Below, in pieces: positions 51,287 through 60,821 of a stretch of DNA of 60,821 bases. Location: assembly GCF_001037465.1 (NCBI RefSeq), contig NZ_LFCV01000021.1, forward strand, positions 1 to 60,821, in the 5' to 3' direction. A program made the translations under genes and the position numbers. The notes beneath the pieces were generated by a model, which worked only from the letters and a program-made list of their open reading frames with translations, ran no database searches and was not told where the DNA came from. Origin of the DNA: Xenorhabdus khoisanae (GTDB taxonomy: Bacteria > Pseudomonadota > Gammaproteobacteria > Enterobacterales > Enterobacteriaceae). Position 1 is the first letter of the stretch. Every line of letters begins with the position of its first letter.

Positions 51287-52819
51287 TTAAGTCGATTCCT
51301 CTTTAATGTGTAAATTCCAGCCTGTCACGTCACTCCAGTAGTCTTGTTCTTTCTCTAAATCAAGCTGCACGAGGGCATTTTGCGTTAGATAATTGGGTGG
51401 CAGATAGAGCGTCCAATGCCCATGATCAGTTTCCAGCCTCAGGGTTTCTGGTGTCGTGGTCGATTGGCGCTGATTATTCAACAGTGTTGCCAACCGCAAT
51501 ATCTTCAGCATAGGAAGATACTGTTTTTTCTTGAACAGATAGAAACGGGGATGCTCATGTACTTTAATCGCCTTGCGATGATAACGTACCAGTGTTGCCA
51601 GTAACGATTGCTGTTCTTGATTAAACCCCGGTAGATCGGTATTTTGCAGGATATAAGCGGAATGCCGTTGCAGCCCACTCAGATTGATACTTAAACCGAC
51701 TTCGTGCAACATGGCAGCCCACAGCAGAATAGATTCCAGTTGTGGGTGCGTCCGCTTGGGATTTTGCTCTACCCATTGGTCATAAAGGTTTTTGGCGGTG
51801 TTCCAGACCCGGTCGGCTTGTTCCCGGTCAATATTGTAGTGTTCAGCAAGACTTTTGGCGGTTCTTTGACGAATATCTTGATGGCGGAAACGATCTTCCA
51901 TTTCGTAAAGTACACCTTCCCTTAGCGCTCCTTGAGATAGACGCAATTCCTGAATATGCAGGGCGTCGAAAATACCACACAAGATTGAAAGGCCGGGAAC
52001 AAAAGTTCGTTTGCGGTCAACGGAAAGCCCCGGCAGATCCAACGAATCGAAATTTTTGTGTTTCAGGCTCCGTTTTACCAGCATATTGAGGCGTTCTGGT
52101 GTAATCAGACCATCTTTTTCGCCTAGTTCCACCAATAGTTCGTGGATAGCTTTAATGGTTCCCGATGCCCCCAAGGCAAAATCCCAGCCTTTTATGCGGA
52201 ATTGCCAAACAAGATTTTCCAGTTTTTGGGTGGCCTGAAGCCGTGCCTTGCGGAAATTATGCTCGTTGATTACACCGTCAGGAAAGAATTGACGGGCAAA
52301 ACTGACGCAGCCCATGCGACGGCTTTCAATCAGAAGAGGTTCGAAGTCCTCACCAATAACCAATTCTGTTGAACCACCACCAATATCAATGACTAATTTT
52401 CGGCCTTTTTCTGGTTGAGTATGTTCAACGCCCATAAAAATCAGGCGAGCTTCTTCATGACCAGAAATAATTTCAATCGGGTAGGGAATAATTTCTTTTG
52501 CCCGTTTTAAAAACTCTTGCGCGTTAGTTGCTTCGCGTAAACTATGCGTTCCCACCAAACAGACATTATCTGCGGAAAAACCCTGCAATCGTTCGGCAAA
52601 CAGAGAAAGGCAGCTCAAACCACGCTGGATAGCTTCTTCGCTTAATTCATTTTCGCTGTTTAAACCATCGGCAAGGTAAACCCGCTTCTTTAAGCGTCCA
52701 ATAACCTGTAATGCGCCGTTTACAATACGAGCAATTACCATATGAAAGCTGTTGGAGCCTAAATCAATAGTCGCAATTTCTTGGGGTTTGGGCATGGGAG
52801 TGTCGTGTTTCAACGGCAT
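51287..52819 (-). CDS. ppx: Exopolyphosphatase Ppx
   Basis: 510 aa (E. coli 513). Degrades long-chain polyphosphate processively and hydrolyses pppGpp. ASKHA fold with [18 protein letters not shown] and the second phosphate loop [15 protein letters not shown]-terminal HD-like domain ([11 protein letters not shown]). Three bases after ppk. Confidence 0.97.
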   Translation of the reverse strand: MPLKHDTPMPKPQEIATIDLGSNSFHMVIARIVNGALQVIGRLKKRVYLADGLNSENELSEEAIQRGLSCLSLFAERLQGFSADNVCLVGTHSLREATNAQEFLKRAKEIIPYPIEIISGHEEARLIFMGVEHTQPEKGRKLVIDIGGGSTELVIGEDFEPLLIESRRMGCVSFARQFFPDGVINEHNFRKARLQATQKLENLVWQFRIKGWDFALGASGTIKAIHELLVELGEKDGLITPERLNMLVKRSLKHKNFDSLDLPGLSVDRKRTFVPGLSILCGIFDALHIQELRLSQGALREGVLYEMEDRFRHQDIRQRTAKSLAEHYNIDREQADRVWNTAKNLYDQWVEQNPKRTHPQLESILLWAAMLHEVGLSINLSGLQRHSAYILQNTDLPGFNQEQQSLLATLVRYHRKAIKVHEHPRFYLFKKKQYLPMLKILRLATLLNNQRQSTTTPETLRLETDHGHWTLYLPPNYLTQNALVQLDLEKEQDYWSDVTGWNLHIKEEST

Positions 52820-52822
52820 AAA

Positions 52823-54892
52823 TCAGGCTCTGGGTTCCGGTTGTTCAAGGTTTTTCAGATAATCATAAACAGCAAGTTGCGCACGGATTTTACGCTTATT
52901 TCCTCGTGGAACATAGCGGTTGCTCAACTCCTTATCAATATAATGTGCCTTGACGGTATCACTGAACTGTAATTCGAGAATATCCATAACCTGTTGTTTT
53001 AACATGGGTTCCAGCAGGCAAACTGCTACTTCAATGCGATAATCGATATTTCGTGTCATCCAGTCAGCAGAGGAGAGAAATATTTTCTCATCACCTTTAT
53101 TGGTAAAAACATAAACGCGATCGTGTTCCAGAAAGCGATCGACAATGCTGGTGACCTGAATATTTTCACTGAAACCCGGCTGATTGGGAACTAAAGAACA
53201 CATGCCACGTACCAGAATGCGAACTTTAACACCGGCTTCTGAGGCATCATACAGGCGATCCACCAGTTCTTTGTCCACCAGATTATTGATTTTCAGGGTA
53301 ATGCCGGCCACTTCACCCGCTTTGGCGTTTTCGATTTCTTGAGTAATCAATTGATTGAGCATTGCCCGTGAATTTTGCGGCGATACCATTAAATTATCAA
53401 ATGTAACCGGACGATAAGGGTTTTCAATAAAGTTAAATACCCGACGAACTTCATTGGTGACTTCGGGCTTTGCGGTCAACAGTGAGTAATCGGTATATAA
53501 ACGCGCTGTTTTTTCATTGAAATTCCCTGTACCAATATGGGCATAACGGATAATTTCATTTCCCTCAAGGCGCGAAATGATGAACAGCTTGGCGTGAATC
53601 TTCAGGCCAGGAGCAGAAAAAATAACATGGACGCCAGCTTCGGTCAGGCGTTTTGCCCAATGAATGTTGGCTTCTTCATCAAAACGTGCCTGTAACTCCA
53701 CGACGACAGTGACTTTCTTGCCGTTATGTGCCGCATGGATCATGGAGTCGATAATGCGTGAGTCTTTTGCAACACGGTAGATATTAATCTTGATAGAAAT
53801 CACGCTGGGATCGAAAGAAGCCTGCCGCAGTAATTCCAGTACGTGCTCAAACGTGTGGTAAGGATAATAAAGCAGGACATCTTTTTCGCGGATAGCATCG
53901 AACCCGTTGCGGAAATGGTCGAACCAGGTATGGCGCAGCCGTGGCATGGGTTTGTTCAGTAAGCTGCGGTTTCCTTCATTGGGAAATTTAATGAAATCTT
54001 TAAAATTATGATAGCGTCCGCCTGCAATGACTGAATCATCATTGGAAAGCCCTAGTTTACTGCGCAGCAAATCCACCATTTCATCTGGCATATCACGTTG
54101 GTAGACAAATCGTACAGGCTCTGCCGTCAACCTCTGTTTAAGCGTGGAGGACATTAATTCCAGAAGGCTGGATTCCATTTCTGTTGCCAAATCATATTCG
54201 GAATCGCGAGTCATTTTCATGGAATAGACATTCAAAGTATCGTAATCGAAGAACCCTTTGAAAATTTCATCCAACGTGTAACGCAGAATATTATCAAGCA
54301 ATATCATTGACTTGCGTCTGCGTGGCATTTCGGGAGGAAGGTTAACGAAGCGAGGGACTTTATCCGATGGAATTTCCAGCAAGGCGTATTGCGTTTCTTG
54401 ACCACGGATAATTTCAACGGCCAAATAGGTATAGTCATCTTTGAGAAACTCAACCAGATTGGTTTCTGGATTGATGACAATCGGCGTAATGTGTGGGCGC
54501 AAATGTTGCCGAAAATATTGCCGTAGCCAGATTTGTTGATTCGGCGATATTTGCCGTTCATTGATCAAAAAAATCTGGTTGCGAGCCATTTCCAGTAGCA
54601 GCTCGTTATAGAGTTCATCGAACTCTTGATCGATTTTGGCCACTTTGGACTCAATTTTTTTCAACAATTGGCGGGCGCTGGTGGCTGAACCCCGTTCCTC
54701 ACTGATAAGAATTCGCCGTTTTACGTCAGCAAAACGAACTTTATAAAATTCATCCAGGTTATTGGAGTAGATCCCTAAGAACCTCATTCTTTCGATCAGC
54801 GGGTTACTTTTGTCAGCCGCTTCCTGAAGTACACGTTCGTTGAAAGAGAGCCAGCTCAGTTCTTTTTCGGTATAGAGACGATCGTGGGACAT
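52823..54892 (-). CDS. ppk: Polyphosphate kinase Ppk1
   Basis: 689 aa (E. coli 688). Makes polyphosphate from ATP by an autophosphorylated His in [18 protein letters not shown]. The N, H, C1 and C2 domains are collinear with E. coli, for example [19 protein letters not shown] at the start. Forms an operon with ppx and probably yfgG. Confidence 0.98.
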   Translation of the reverse strand: MSHDRLYTEKELSWLSFNERVLQEAADKSNPLIERMRFLGIYSNNLDEFYKVRFADVKRRILISEERGSATSARQLLKKIESKVAKIDQEFDELYNELLLEMARNQIFLINERQISPNQQIWLRQYFRQHLRPHITPIVINPETNLVEFLKDDYTYLAVEIIRGQETQYALLEIPSDKVPRFVNLPPEMPRRRKSMILLDNILRYTLDEIFKGFFDYDTLNVYSMKMTRDSEYDLATEMESSLLELMSSTLKQRLTAEPVRFVYQRDMPDEMVDLLRSKLGLSNDDSVIAGGRYHNFKDFIKFPNEGNRSLLNKPMPRLRHTWFDHFRNGFDAIREKDVLLYYPYHTFEHVLELLRQASFDPSVISIKINIYRVAKDSRIIDSMIHAAHNGKKVTVVVELQARFDEEANIHWAKRLTEAGVHVIFSAPGLKIHAKLFIISRLEGNEIIRYAHIGTGNFNEKTARLYTDYSLLTAKPEVTNEVRRVFNFIENPYRPVTFDNLMVSPQNSRAMLNQLITQEIENAKAGEVAGITLKINNLVDKELVDRLYDASEAGVKVRILVRGMCSLVPNQPGFSENIQVTSIVDRFLEHDRVYVFTNKGDEKIFLSSADWMTRNIDYRIEVAVCLLEPMLKQQVMDILELQFSDTVKAHYIDKELSNRYVPRGNKRKIRAQLAVYDYLKNLEQPEPRA

Positions 54893-54966
54893 TACTACTC
54901 CATTTGGTTTTCCATTTAATCTAATGGTCAGCGTTTAATGGGCCAAGCGTTTAACCGGCTAAGTGT

Positions 54967-55530
54967 TTAACCGACCAAAATATCGGTCTGGGTTTCACGG
55001 GCTTTATTGGCAAAATAGTGGTGTTGGAATGTACACATCCTAATGGCTGTATGATAAGAGCCATTCACAAAAAATTCATCGATTAATTCGCCTTCGGTGT
55101 AGAATCCCAATTTATTGTATATGTGAATTGCCTTCGAATTTTCTTTATCGACAATTAAGTACAGCTTGTAAAGATTCAAGACAGCAAAAGCGTACTCCAT
55201 CGCAAGTTTGGCGGCTACGGCAGCATAGCCTTGCCCTTGATAGGCCGGGGCAATGATAATTTGGAATTCTGAGCGACGGTGGACATAATCAATTTCGACT
55301 AATTCGACTAACCCGACTTTGGAGTTCATGCTTTCGATAATAAAACGGCGCTCACTTTGGTCATGAATGTGCTTGTCATAAAGATCGCATAATTCAACAA
55401 AGGCTTCATAAGGTTCTTCAAACCAATAGCGCATGACACTGGCATTATTATCAATTTGATGAACAAAAGGGAGATCTTCCCGCTCAAGGGGGCGCAAATT
55501 TACGGATGGCCTTTCTGGATCACTGGACAT
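54967..55530 (-). CDS. speG: Spermidine N1-acetyltransferase SpeG
   Basis: 187 aa from the ATG at 55530 (GAGG 6 bases upstream), the E. coli length. GNAT fold; [31 protein letters not shown] is diagnostic, and the acetyl-CoA loop is [12 protein letters not shown]. Acetylates spermidine and spermine. An upstream ATG at 55569, also with a good AAGGG site, would add 13 residues, and lies at the edge of an ERIC-derived sequence that may have created it. Confidence 0.94.
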   Translation of the reverse strand: MSSDPERPSVNLRPLEREDLPFVHQIDNNASVMRYWFEEPYEAFVELCDLYDKHIHDQSERRFIIESMNSKVGLVELVEIDYVHRRSEFQIIIAPAYQGQGYAAVAAKLAMEYAFAVLNLYKLYLIVDKENSKAIHIYNKLGFYTEGELIDEFFVNGSYHTAIRMCTFQHHYFANKARETQTDILVG

Positions 55531-55571
55531 TGGATACCTCAGTGCTTCTTTCGGATTGTATGAATTCATTC

Positions 55572-55621
55572 TATGCCCTTCAACTTTCTTCAAACGGGTA
55601 AGGTGAAATCCATTGGGTATA
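55572..55621. repeat. 50-bp ERIC end-to-end remnant upstream of speG
   Basis: TGAAATCCATTGGGTATA (55604-55621) is an exact 18-base ERIC terminus, facing CTATGCCCTTCAACTTTC on the other side. The centre is almost wholly deleted. Confidence 0.6.
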
Positions 55622-55858
55622 TAGCTAATAATGTTCGAATAAATAATTATTACAAGATAAATAATTATTGTCGGGCTAATATTTTTAGTTGGATAGATAA
55701 CCAGATTCTTTAGGCATGTAAGTATAATAGAAGTATAAAGGTATGGAGGCATAGAAATAGAAACCAATCCGAAACGGCAACTTACAGCAAAGTATTATCT
55801 TAATTACAGTATATTAACCAAAATGCGTATTAACACTGAGCTGTAAGTTAGAGGCTAA

Positions 55859-56497
55859 TTATTCTGAAGCATAACCTTGTGGCGGTAAAACTTTGCCATC
55901 CATTATCGCTGTATTTCCTTCCATAGCTAAACGACCATTCAGGAACCAATTAATGACCAGAGGGTAAATATTATGTTCTTGGGTCTGGACGCGTCCGATA
56001 ACGTCTTCTTCCTTATCTCCATCAAAAATAGGCACTTTAGCTTGTAGAATGATTGGGCCACCATCCAGCTCCTCTGTAACAAAATGGATGGAAGTGCCAT
56101 GTTCTTTATCACCATTTGCAATGGCTTTCTGGTGAGTATGCAGGCCGGGATATTTTGGTAATAGGGAAGGGTGAATATTGAGCAGGCGTCCATGATAATG
56201 CCGGACGAAATCAGGTGATAAAATTCTCATGTAACCTGCCAACACAACCAAGTCCGGCTGATATTGATCGATAGCCTTGAGCAGAGCAATATCATAACGG
56301 GTGCGATCAGCATATCCTTTGGGGTCAATAAAATGGGCTGGAATATAGGTCTGTTCAGCCCGTTTCAAACCATAGGCATCAGCATTATTACTGAAGACGG
56401 CAGAAATACTCCCATTAATCCGGTTTTGTTGGCAGGAATCTATGATGGATTGAAGATTGCTACCATTGCCGGATACTAAAACGACAATTTTTTTCAT
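55859..56497 (-). CDS. purN: Phosphoribosylglycinamide formyltransferase PurN
   Basis: 212 aa. Transfers formyl from 10-formyl-THF to GAR in purine synthesis. SGNGSNLQSIID at the start, then LAGYMRILSPDFV, NIHPSLLPKYPG (with the catalytic His) and HFVTEELDGGPII. Downstream of purM with 112 bases containing an ERIC-like element. Confidence 0.97.
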   Translation of the reverse strand: MKKIVVLVSGNGSNLQSIIDSCQQNRINGSISAVFSNNADAYGLKRAEQTYIPAHFIDPKGYADRTRYDIALLKAIDQYQPDLVVLAGYMRILSPDFVRHYHGRLLNIHPSLLPKYPGLHTHQKAIANGDKEHGTSIHFVTEELDGGPIILQAKVPIFDGDKEEDVIGRVQTQEHNIYPLVINWFLNGRLAMEGNTAIMDGKVLPPQGYASE

Positions 56498-56529
56498 GGT
56501 TTCTCTTAGCTGAAGATTTCATTGACTGG

Positions 56530-56594
56530 TATACCCTTTATCTTGCAAGTTGCAGCCAATAAAACTGCAACTTGAAATTTATTGGGAACAATAT
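56530..56594 (-). repeat. Shortened ERIC-like element between purM and purN
   Basis: TATACCCTTTATCTTGCAAG start, palindromic core GTTGCAGCCAATAAAACTGC then AACTTGAAATTTATTGGGAA. Within the purMN transcript, so it will form an mRNA hairpin between the cistrons. Confidence 0.6.
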
Positions 56595-56609
56595 TTGTTT
56601 CTTTATAAT

Positions 56610-57653
56610 TTATTTATTGATAACAACCGGTTGATCATCAGCGTTGAGTTCGGAAATTGTACCAATTTGCCATGCACTTTCACCTGATGCTTTCAGATAT
56701 GAAATTGCCTGTTCTGCCTGAGATTGGGGCAACGCAATTATCATACCCACCCCGCAGTTAAACGTGCGGTACATTTCATGTTCGCTGACATTGCCAGCTT
56801 GCTGTAACCACGTGAAAATTGATGGCCACTGCCAACTGTCGGCATTGATTCTGGCTTGCATATTTTCTGGCAGAACGCGAGGAATATTCTCCCAAAAACC
56901 ACCCCCTGTCAGGTGTGAAATTGCATGAACGTCGACTTTTTCAATCAATTCAAGGATTGATTTAACATAAATTTGCGTTGGGGCAAGCAGATGATCTGCG
57001 AGTGATTTTCCGTCAAGCTCAGTCGTTTCAGGGTTTGCCTGACTGACTTCGAGTATTTTACGGATTAAAGAATAGCCGTTGGAATGTGGGCCACTGGATG
57101 CCAGCGCAATCAGTGCATCACCAACCTGAACCTGACTGCCATCAATAATCTCTGCTTTTTCAACGACGCCGACGCAAAAACCAGCGACGTCATAATCTTC
57201 ACCGTGATACATACCAGGCATTTCTGCTGTTTCACCGCCAACCAGCGCACAGCCTGCCTGTTTGCAGCCTTCTGCTATACCTGTGATAACACTGGCTGCG
57301 GTATCCACATCCAATTTGCCTGTAGCATAGTAATCAAGGAAGAAAAGAGGCTCTGCTCCCTGAACAACCAGATCATTGACACACATGGCGACCAAATCAA
57401 TCCCGATGGTATCATGGCGTTTCAGATCCATGGCAAGGCGCAGCTTGGTACCAACACCATCTGTACCGGAAACCAACACCGGCTCACGATATTTCTGTGG
57501 CAGGGCACATAATGCACCGAAACCACCCAATCCCCCCATTACTTCAGGGCGACGGGTCTGTTTTACGACACCTTTGATACGATTGACTAAGGCATTGCCA
57601 GCATCAATATCGACACCAGCATCTTTATAGCTAAGAGAGGTTTTGTTGGTCAC
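56610..57653 (-). CDS. purM: Phosphoribosylaminoimidazole synthetase PurM
   Basis: 347 aa from GTG 57653, chosen since GGGAG sits 7 bases upstream and the next residues [19 protein letters not shown] match E. coli PurM. Closes FGAM to AIR with [28 protein letters not shown] and [16 protein letters not shown] are standard. First gene of purMN, behind a PurR box. The frame stays open to an ATG at 57677. Confidence 0.97.
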   Translation of the reverse strand: MTNKTSLSYKDAGVDIDAGNALVNRIKGVVKQTRRPEVMGGLGGFGALCALPQKYREPVLVSGTDGVGTKLRLAMDLKRHDTIGIDLVAMCVNDLVVQGAEPLFFLDYYATGKLDVDTAASVITGIAEGCKQAGCALVGGETAEMPGMYHGEDYDVAGFCVGVVEKAEIIDGSQVQVGDALIALASSGPHSNGYSLIRKILEVSQANPETTELDGKSLADHLLAPTQIYVKSILELIEKVDVHAISHLTGGGFWENIPRVLPENMQARINADSWQWPSIFTWLQQAGNVSEHEMYRTFNCGVGMIIALPQSQAEQAISYLKASGESAWQIGTISELNADDQPVVINK

Positions 57654-57717
57654 TGCGTAGCTCCCAGATGGTTGCATTTTTATGAATAAAACATAACGGC
57701 AGCAATTCTAACAGCCT

Positions 57718-57733
57718 AAGCAAACGTTTGCGA
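57718..57733 (-). promoter_or_regulatory. PurR operator of purMN
   Basis: AAGCAAACGTTTGCGA is close to the PurR consensus ACGCAAACGTTTTCGT and contains the 12-base palindrome GCAAACGTTTGC. It is 65 bases upstream of purM. Confidence 0.85.
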
Positions 57734-57832
57734 TAGCTTTATACAAGATCACCGCTAAATGAAAATTAAAGAAAAATACTTGGGGTTGATAAAAATCAAT
57801 AGATTGATAGTGGTGTGCTGCTGAAAAGGCGG

Positions 57833-57838
57833 TATAAT
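57833..57838 (+). promoter_or_regulatory. -10 box of upp
   Basis: Perfect TATAAT, 41 bases before the upp ATG. No good -35 at 17 bases; TTGATA at 57804 is too far. Start site near 57845. Confidence 0.55.
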
Positions 57839-57878
57839 CCCGCGATTTTTTATCTGCCGGCTATATTAGGAGAAACCC

Positions 57879-58505
57879 ATGAAGATCGTTGAGGTTAAAC
57901 ACCCACTGGTTAGACATAAACTTGGCCTGATGCGAGATCATGATATAAGCACTAAACGCTTTCGTGAACTGGCCTCAGAGGTGGGTAGTCTTCTGACATA
58001 TGAAGCAACTGCTGATTTAGAAGTTGAGAAAGTAACCATTGATGGATGGTGCGGTCCGGTAGAAATAGACCAGATTAAAGGGAAGAAGATTACGGTAGTA
58101 CCTATCCTGCGTGCGGGATTGGGCATGATGGATGGTGTATTGGAAAATATTCCGAGCGCGCGAATCAGTGTCGTCGGTGTGTATCGTGACGAAAAAACAC
58201 TCGAACCTGTGCCTTACTTCCAGAAATTGGTTTCTGACATTAGTGAACGTATGGCATTGGTTGTTGACCCAATGTTGGCAACCGGCGGTTCCATGATCGC
58301 CACTATTGATCTGTTGAAAAAAGCAGGATGCCCTGTCATTAAGGTATTGGTGCTGGTTGCAGCTCCAGAAGGTGTCGCTGCACTGGAAAAAGCGCACCCC
58401 GATGTTGAACTTTACACTGCTTCAATTGATGAACGCCTCAATGAACATGGATACATTGTTCCTGGCCTGGGGGATGCAGGCGATAAAATATTTGGTACTA
58501 AATAA
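57879..58505 (+). CDS. upp: Uracil phosphoribosyltransferase Upp
   Basis: 208 aa, as in E. coli. Makes UMP from uracil and PRPP. PRPP loop [12 protein letters not shown], uracil-binding end [22 protein letters not shown] precedes the ATG. Forms upp-uraA with the uracil permease. Confidence 0.98.
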   Translation: MKIVEVKHPLVRHKLGLMRDHDISTKRFRELASEVGSLLTYEATADLEVEKVTIDGWCGPVEIDQIKGKKITVVPILRAGLGMMDGVLENIPSARISVVGVYRDEKTLEPVPYFQKLVSDISERMALVVDPMLATGGSMIATIDLLKKAGCPVIKVLVLVAAPEGVAALEKAHPDVELYTASIDERLNEHGYIVPGLGDAGDKIFGTK

Positions 58506-58512
58506 CATTTTT

Positions 58513-58539
58513 AGCCGGCTGAGAAGTCGGCTTTTTTTT
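58513..58539 (+). terminator. Terminator/attenuator between upp and uraA
   Basis: AGCCG (58513-58517) with CGGCT (58528-58532), then eight T. It would reduce read-through into uraA. Confidence 0.8.
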
Positions 58540-58574
58540 GGTTTCTGGCAAGATGAGATAAGAGGATATCAAGC

Positions 58575-59885
58575 ATGACCCGTCGGACTATTGGGGTAGA
58601 CGAGAAACCGCCTTTGGCACAGACTATTCCATTAAGTTTACAACATCTGTTTGCTATGTTTGGGGCAACCGTTTTGGTTCCCATTTTGTTTAAAGTTAAT
58701 CCCGCCACGATTTTATTGTTCAATGGTATTGGAACATTACTGTATTTGGTAATTTGTAAAGGGAGAATTCCCGCTTACTTAGGTTCAAGCTTTGCCTTTA
58801 TTTCGCCTGTATTGTTGCTATTGCCTTTAGGATATGAATTGGCATTGGGGGGATTTATTGTCTGCGGCTTGTTGTTCTGTCTGGTTGCTCTGATTGTTAA
58901 AGTAGCAGGAAGAGGTTGGATCAACGTGATGTTTCCACCTGCGGCGATGGGCGCTATTGTTGCGGTAATCGGCCTGGAATTAGCGGGTGTTGCTGCGGAT
59001 ATGGCGGGTTTGCGCCCAGCGTCAGGTTCGGAAGTTAATATGACCAATTTGACCATATCTATGGTAACGCTGGCTGTAACCATTTTAGGATCTGTCATAT
59101 TCCGTGGTTTTATGGCGATTATCCCGATTCTGATTGGTGTGCTGGTGGGTTATGGGCTGTCATTCTTTATGGGCGTTGTAGATTTAACGCCAGTACGTGA
59201 AGCCCCATGGTTTGCATTGCCAACTTTCTATACACCTCGTTTTGAATGGTTTGCCATCATGACGATTTTACCTGCGGCGTTGGTGGTGATCGCGGAACAT
59301 GTCGGGCATTTGGTGGTGACGGCGAATATCGTACAAAAAGATTTACTGAAAGACCCGGGTTTGCATCGCTCAATGTTTGCGAATGGTTTTTCAACGATGA
59401 TTTCGGGATTCTTCGGTTCAACGCCTAACACCACTTATGGTGAAAATATCGGTGTTATGGCATTGACCCGTGTTTATAGTACATGGGTGATTGGCGGTGC
59501 TGCGGTGTTAGCGATATTGCTTTCTTGCGTCGGTAAATTAGCTGCGGCGATCCAAATGATCCCTGTTCCTGTTATGGGCGGTGTTTCTTTACTGCTATAT
59601 GGTGTCATTGGTGCATCAGGTATTCGAGTTTTGATTGATTCTAAAGTTGATTACAGTAAAGCACAGAACTTGATTCTGACTTCCATTATTTTGATTATTG
59701 GTGTCAGCGGGGCGAAAATCCAGATAGGTACAGCGGAATTGAAAGGGATGGCACTTGCAACTGTCGTCGGTATTGGCCTGAGCCTGCTTTTCAAACTGAT
59801 CAGCATTATCCGTCCAGAAGAGCAGTATATTAACTCTTCTGTAGAATCGGTTAAAAATGATAGAAAATGTGAAGCAGCAGAATAA
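58575..59885 (+). CDS. uraA: Uracil:proton symporter UraA
   Basis: 436 aa, NCS2/NAT family, 14 helices. Conserved regions are LQHLFAMFGATVLVPI, the uracil-site Glu in VVIAEHVGHLVV, and GSTPNTTYGENIGVMA. Imports uracil for upp. The RPEEQYINSSVESV tail is variable. Confidence 0.96.
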   Translation: MTRRTIGVDEKPPLAQTIPLSLQHLFAMFGATVLVPILFKVNPATILLFNGIGTLLYLVICKGRIPAYLGSSFAFISPVLLLLPLGYELALGGFIVCGLLFCLVALIVKVAGRGWINVMFPPAAMGAIVAVIGLELAGVAADMAGLRPASGSEVNMTNLTISMVTLAVTILGSVIFRGFMAIIPILIGVLVGYGLSFFMGVVDLTPVREAPWFALPTFYTPRFEWFAIMTILPAALVVIAEHVGHLVVTANIVQKDLLKDPGLHRSMFANGFSTMISGFFGSTPNTTYGENIGVMALTRVYSTWVIGGAAVLAILLSCVGKLAAAIQMIPVPVMGGVSLLLYGVIGASGIRVLIDSKVDYSKAQNLILTSIILIIGVSGAKIQIGTAELKGMALATVVGIGLSLLFKLISIIRPEEQYINSSVESVKNDRKCEAAE

Positions 59886-59911
59886 ATCATATTATATAAA
59901 TTAATAAAATG

Positions 59912-59938
59912 AGGGCTTTGGAAAAAGCCCTTTTTAAT
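59912..59938 (+). terminator. uraA terminator
   Basis: AGGGCTTT (59912-59919) with AAAGCCCT (59924-59931), then TTTTAAT. Probably also serves the convergent last gene. Confidence 0.88.
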
Positions 59939-59940
59939 AT

Positions 59941-60807
59941 TTATCTTATTTCATCTATATCAGGGAAACCCATATCAAGAAGTTCTTTTTTTTCTATTTC
60001 ACTGATGTCATAAGGAACCTTATGTAAATCATTTCTTAATTTATTTAGTGTATTGATATTTCCTTTTCCATCAATAAAAGCTATATATGCTGGTTTAAAT
60101 TTATCATATGGGGAAATCATATTGTATACTTCTGGTCTTGTAGGGGAAAAAAATCCATCATATTTATTTGTTACAGCATTGGAATAATTTTTAGAACTCT
60201 CTGTTGCTACGAAAAGGCTTTCACTTTCCCATTGTTTCATTTTTCTCTTCCATTGAAGAGGGTAATCTTTTCCTTTACAGGCAATTTCTGTCCAAGGATC
60301 ACATATCCATGAATCCGGCAGAATATGTGAAAATAGACCTTTTTTGATAGCTAAAAAAACATCACTTTTTAAGTGACTTATAGTGATAAAAGAATGATCC
60401 TTAGGAAGTGTGGTTTCATATATGACGATATATATATTCTTTTCCGGATCGGGATCTATGGCCTTGTAAAGGTTGAAAATTGCAAATGAATGCCATTTCA
60501 TTAAATAATGAAATGCATAAGTACAATGTTCACTACAATTTCCAACTAAGTTCATTTTGAATTTGATTTCATTAATATATTGATATAGTTGAGGGAGTCG
60601 TGAATCTCTGATATCGTTAAAACGTGTTTTACTAAGTTTATTTGATTGGCTGGAAATAAGATGTTGAAGTTTAAATGATATAGGGTCTCCTTGGTGACCT
60701 AGCTTATCAATGTTTTTTGTTTCAAAATGAAATTTATTGGCAGATCCTCCCATAAAGGCATTTTTTGTTCTTTGTATCACATCACGTAATATATTTTCCA
60801 TTAACAT
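59941..60807 (-). CDS. Putative effector/toxin with papain-like Cys-His-Asp motifs
   Basis: 288 aa, no signal peptide. Three spaced motifs, GNC91SEHC, DH138SFITI and CD170PW, are the layout of papain-like or transglutaminase-fold enzymes seen in bacterial toxins and effectors (PMT C3-like, GNCxE...DHxF...DPW). The base composition is clearly more AT-rich than upp/uraA, suggesting transfer. The GAGG site 5 bases before ATG 60807 supports the start. Delivery route, substrate and any immunity partner are unknown; a plain unknown cysteine hydrolase is the alternative. Confidence 0.6.
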   Translation of the reverse strand: MLMENILRDVIQRTKNAFMGGSANKFHFETKNIDKLGHQGDPISFKLQHLISSQSNKLSKTRFNDIRDSRLPQLYQYINEIKFKMNLVGNCSEHCTYAFHYLMKWHSFAIFNLYKAIDPDPEKNIYIVIYETTLPKDHSFITISHLKSDVFLAIKKGLFSHILPDSWICDPWTEIACKGKDYPLQWKRKMKQWESESLFVATESSKNYSNAVTNKYDGFFSPTRPEVYNMISPYDKFKPAYIAFIDGKGNINTLNKLRNDLHKVPYDISEIEKKELLDMGFPDIDEIR

Positions 60808-60821
60808 ATGAACCTCAGATA

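Overview
The window is an AT-leaning chromosomal segment of a gammaproteobacterium of the order Enterobacterales. Protein similarity recalled from memory is closest to the Morganellaceae, and most like Xenorhabdus or Photorhabdus. The reasons are a backbone that follows Escherichia coli gene neighbourhoods almost gene for gene, a UmoD/YcfJ protein related to the Proteus flagellar regulators, ERIC repeats, and several secreted or effector-like accessory genes. No rRNA, tRNA or CRISPR array was seen.

Layout. (1) 1-20.4 kb is core backbone: umoD-like, mfd, lolCDE, cobB, pepT, roxA, phoQ/phoP, purB, hflD, mnmA, nudJ, rluE, icd. (2) 20.4-24.7 kb, just after icd, is an accessory island: a DUF2007 protein, an rtcB2-prfH ribosome-repair operon with a striking leader peptide and hairpin region, two small exported proteins (one PliI-like), and an integrase N-terminal fragment. 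(3) 25.4-34.3 kb holds an alanine/sodium-type symporter, amiD, an AraC regulator, a tiny mgrB homologue with an enlarged periplasmic loop, aroP, pagP with a PhoP box, cspE, a TPP riboswitch with thiD, and fbaB. (4) 34.7-48.3 kb holds the CyaR small RNA, trhP (yegQ), yegP, an MFS exporter, and the baeRS/mdtABC efflux operon with a BaeR site. (5) 48.7-60.8 kb holds a broken secreted-protein gene, an orphan hcp, mgtE, yfgG, ppx/ppk, speG, purN/purM, upp/uraA, and a final AT-rich gene with a papain-like Cys-His-Asp motif set.

Functional links. A magnesium and envelope theme runs through the window. PhoP/PhoQ, its small inhibitor MgrB, the PhoP-regulated lipid A enzyme PagP (box and -10 visible) and MgtE all lie here. 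PhoQ has a thinned acidic patch and MgrB carries a His-rich insertion, so sensing may differ from E. coli. BaeSR-MdtABC and LolCDE add envelope stress and lipoprotein sorting. Nucleotide metabolism is represented by purB, purMN (PurR box), upp and uraA.

Most promising for new biology. First is the leader region of rtcB2-prfH: a well-initiated 14-codon ORF whose stop codon lies inside a hairpin followed by a U-run, nested in a longer helix. It looks like translation-coupled attenuation of a ribosome-repair operon. Second is the extended MgrB. Third is the putative effector at the right end. The genome also shows repeated small tandem duplications at gene ends, and a set of shortened ERIC-ended elements.
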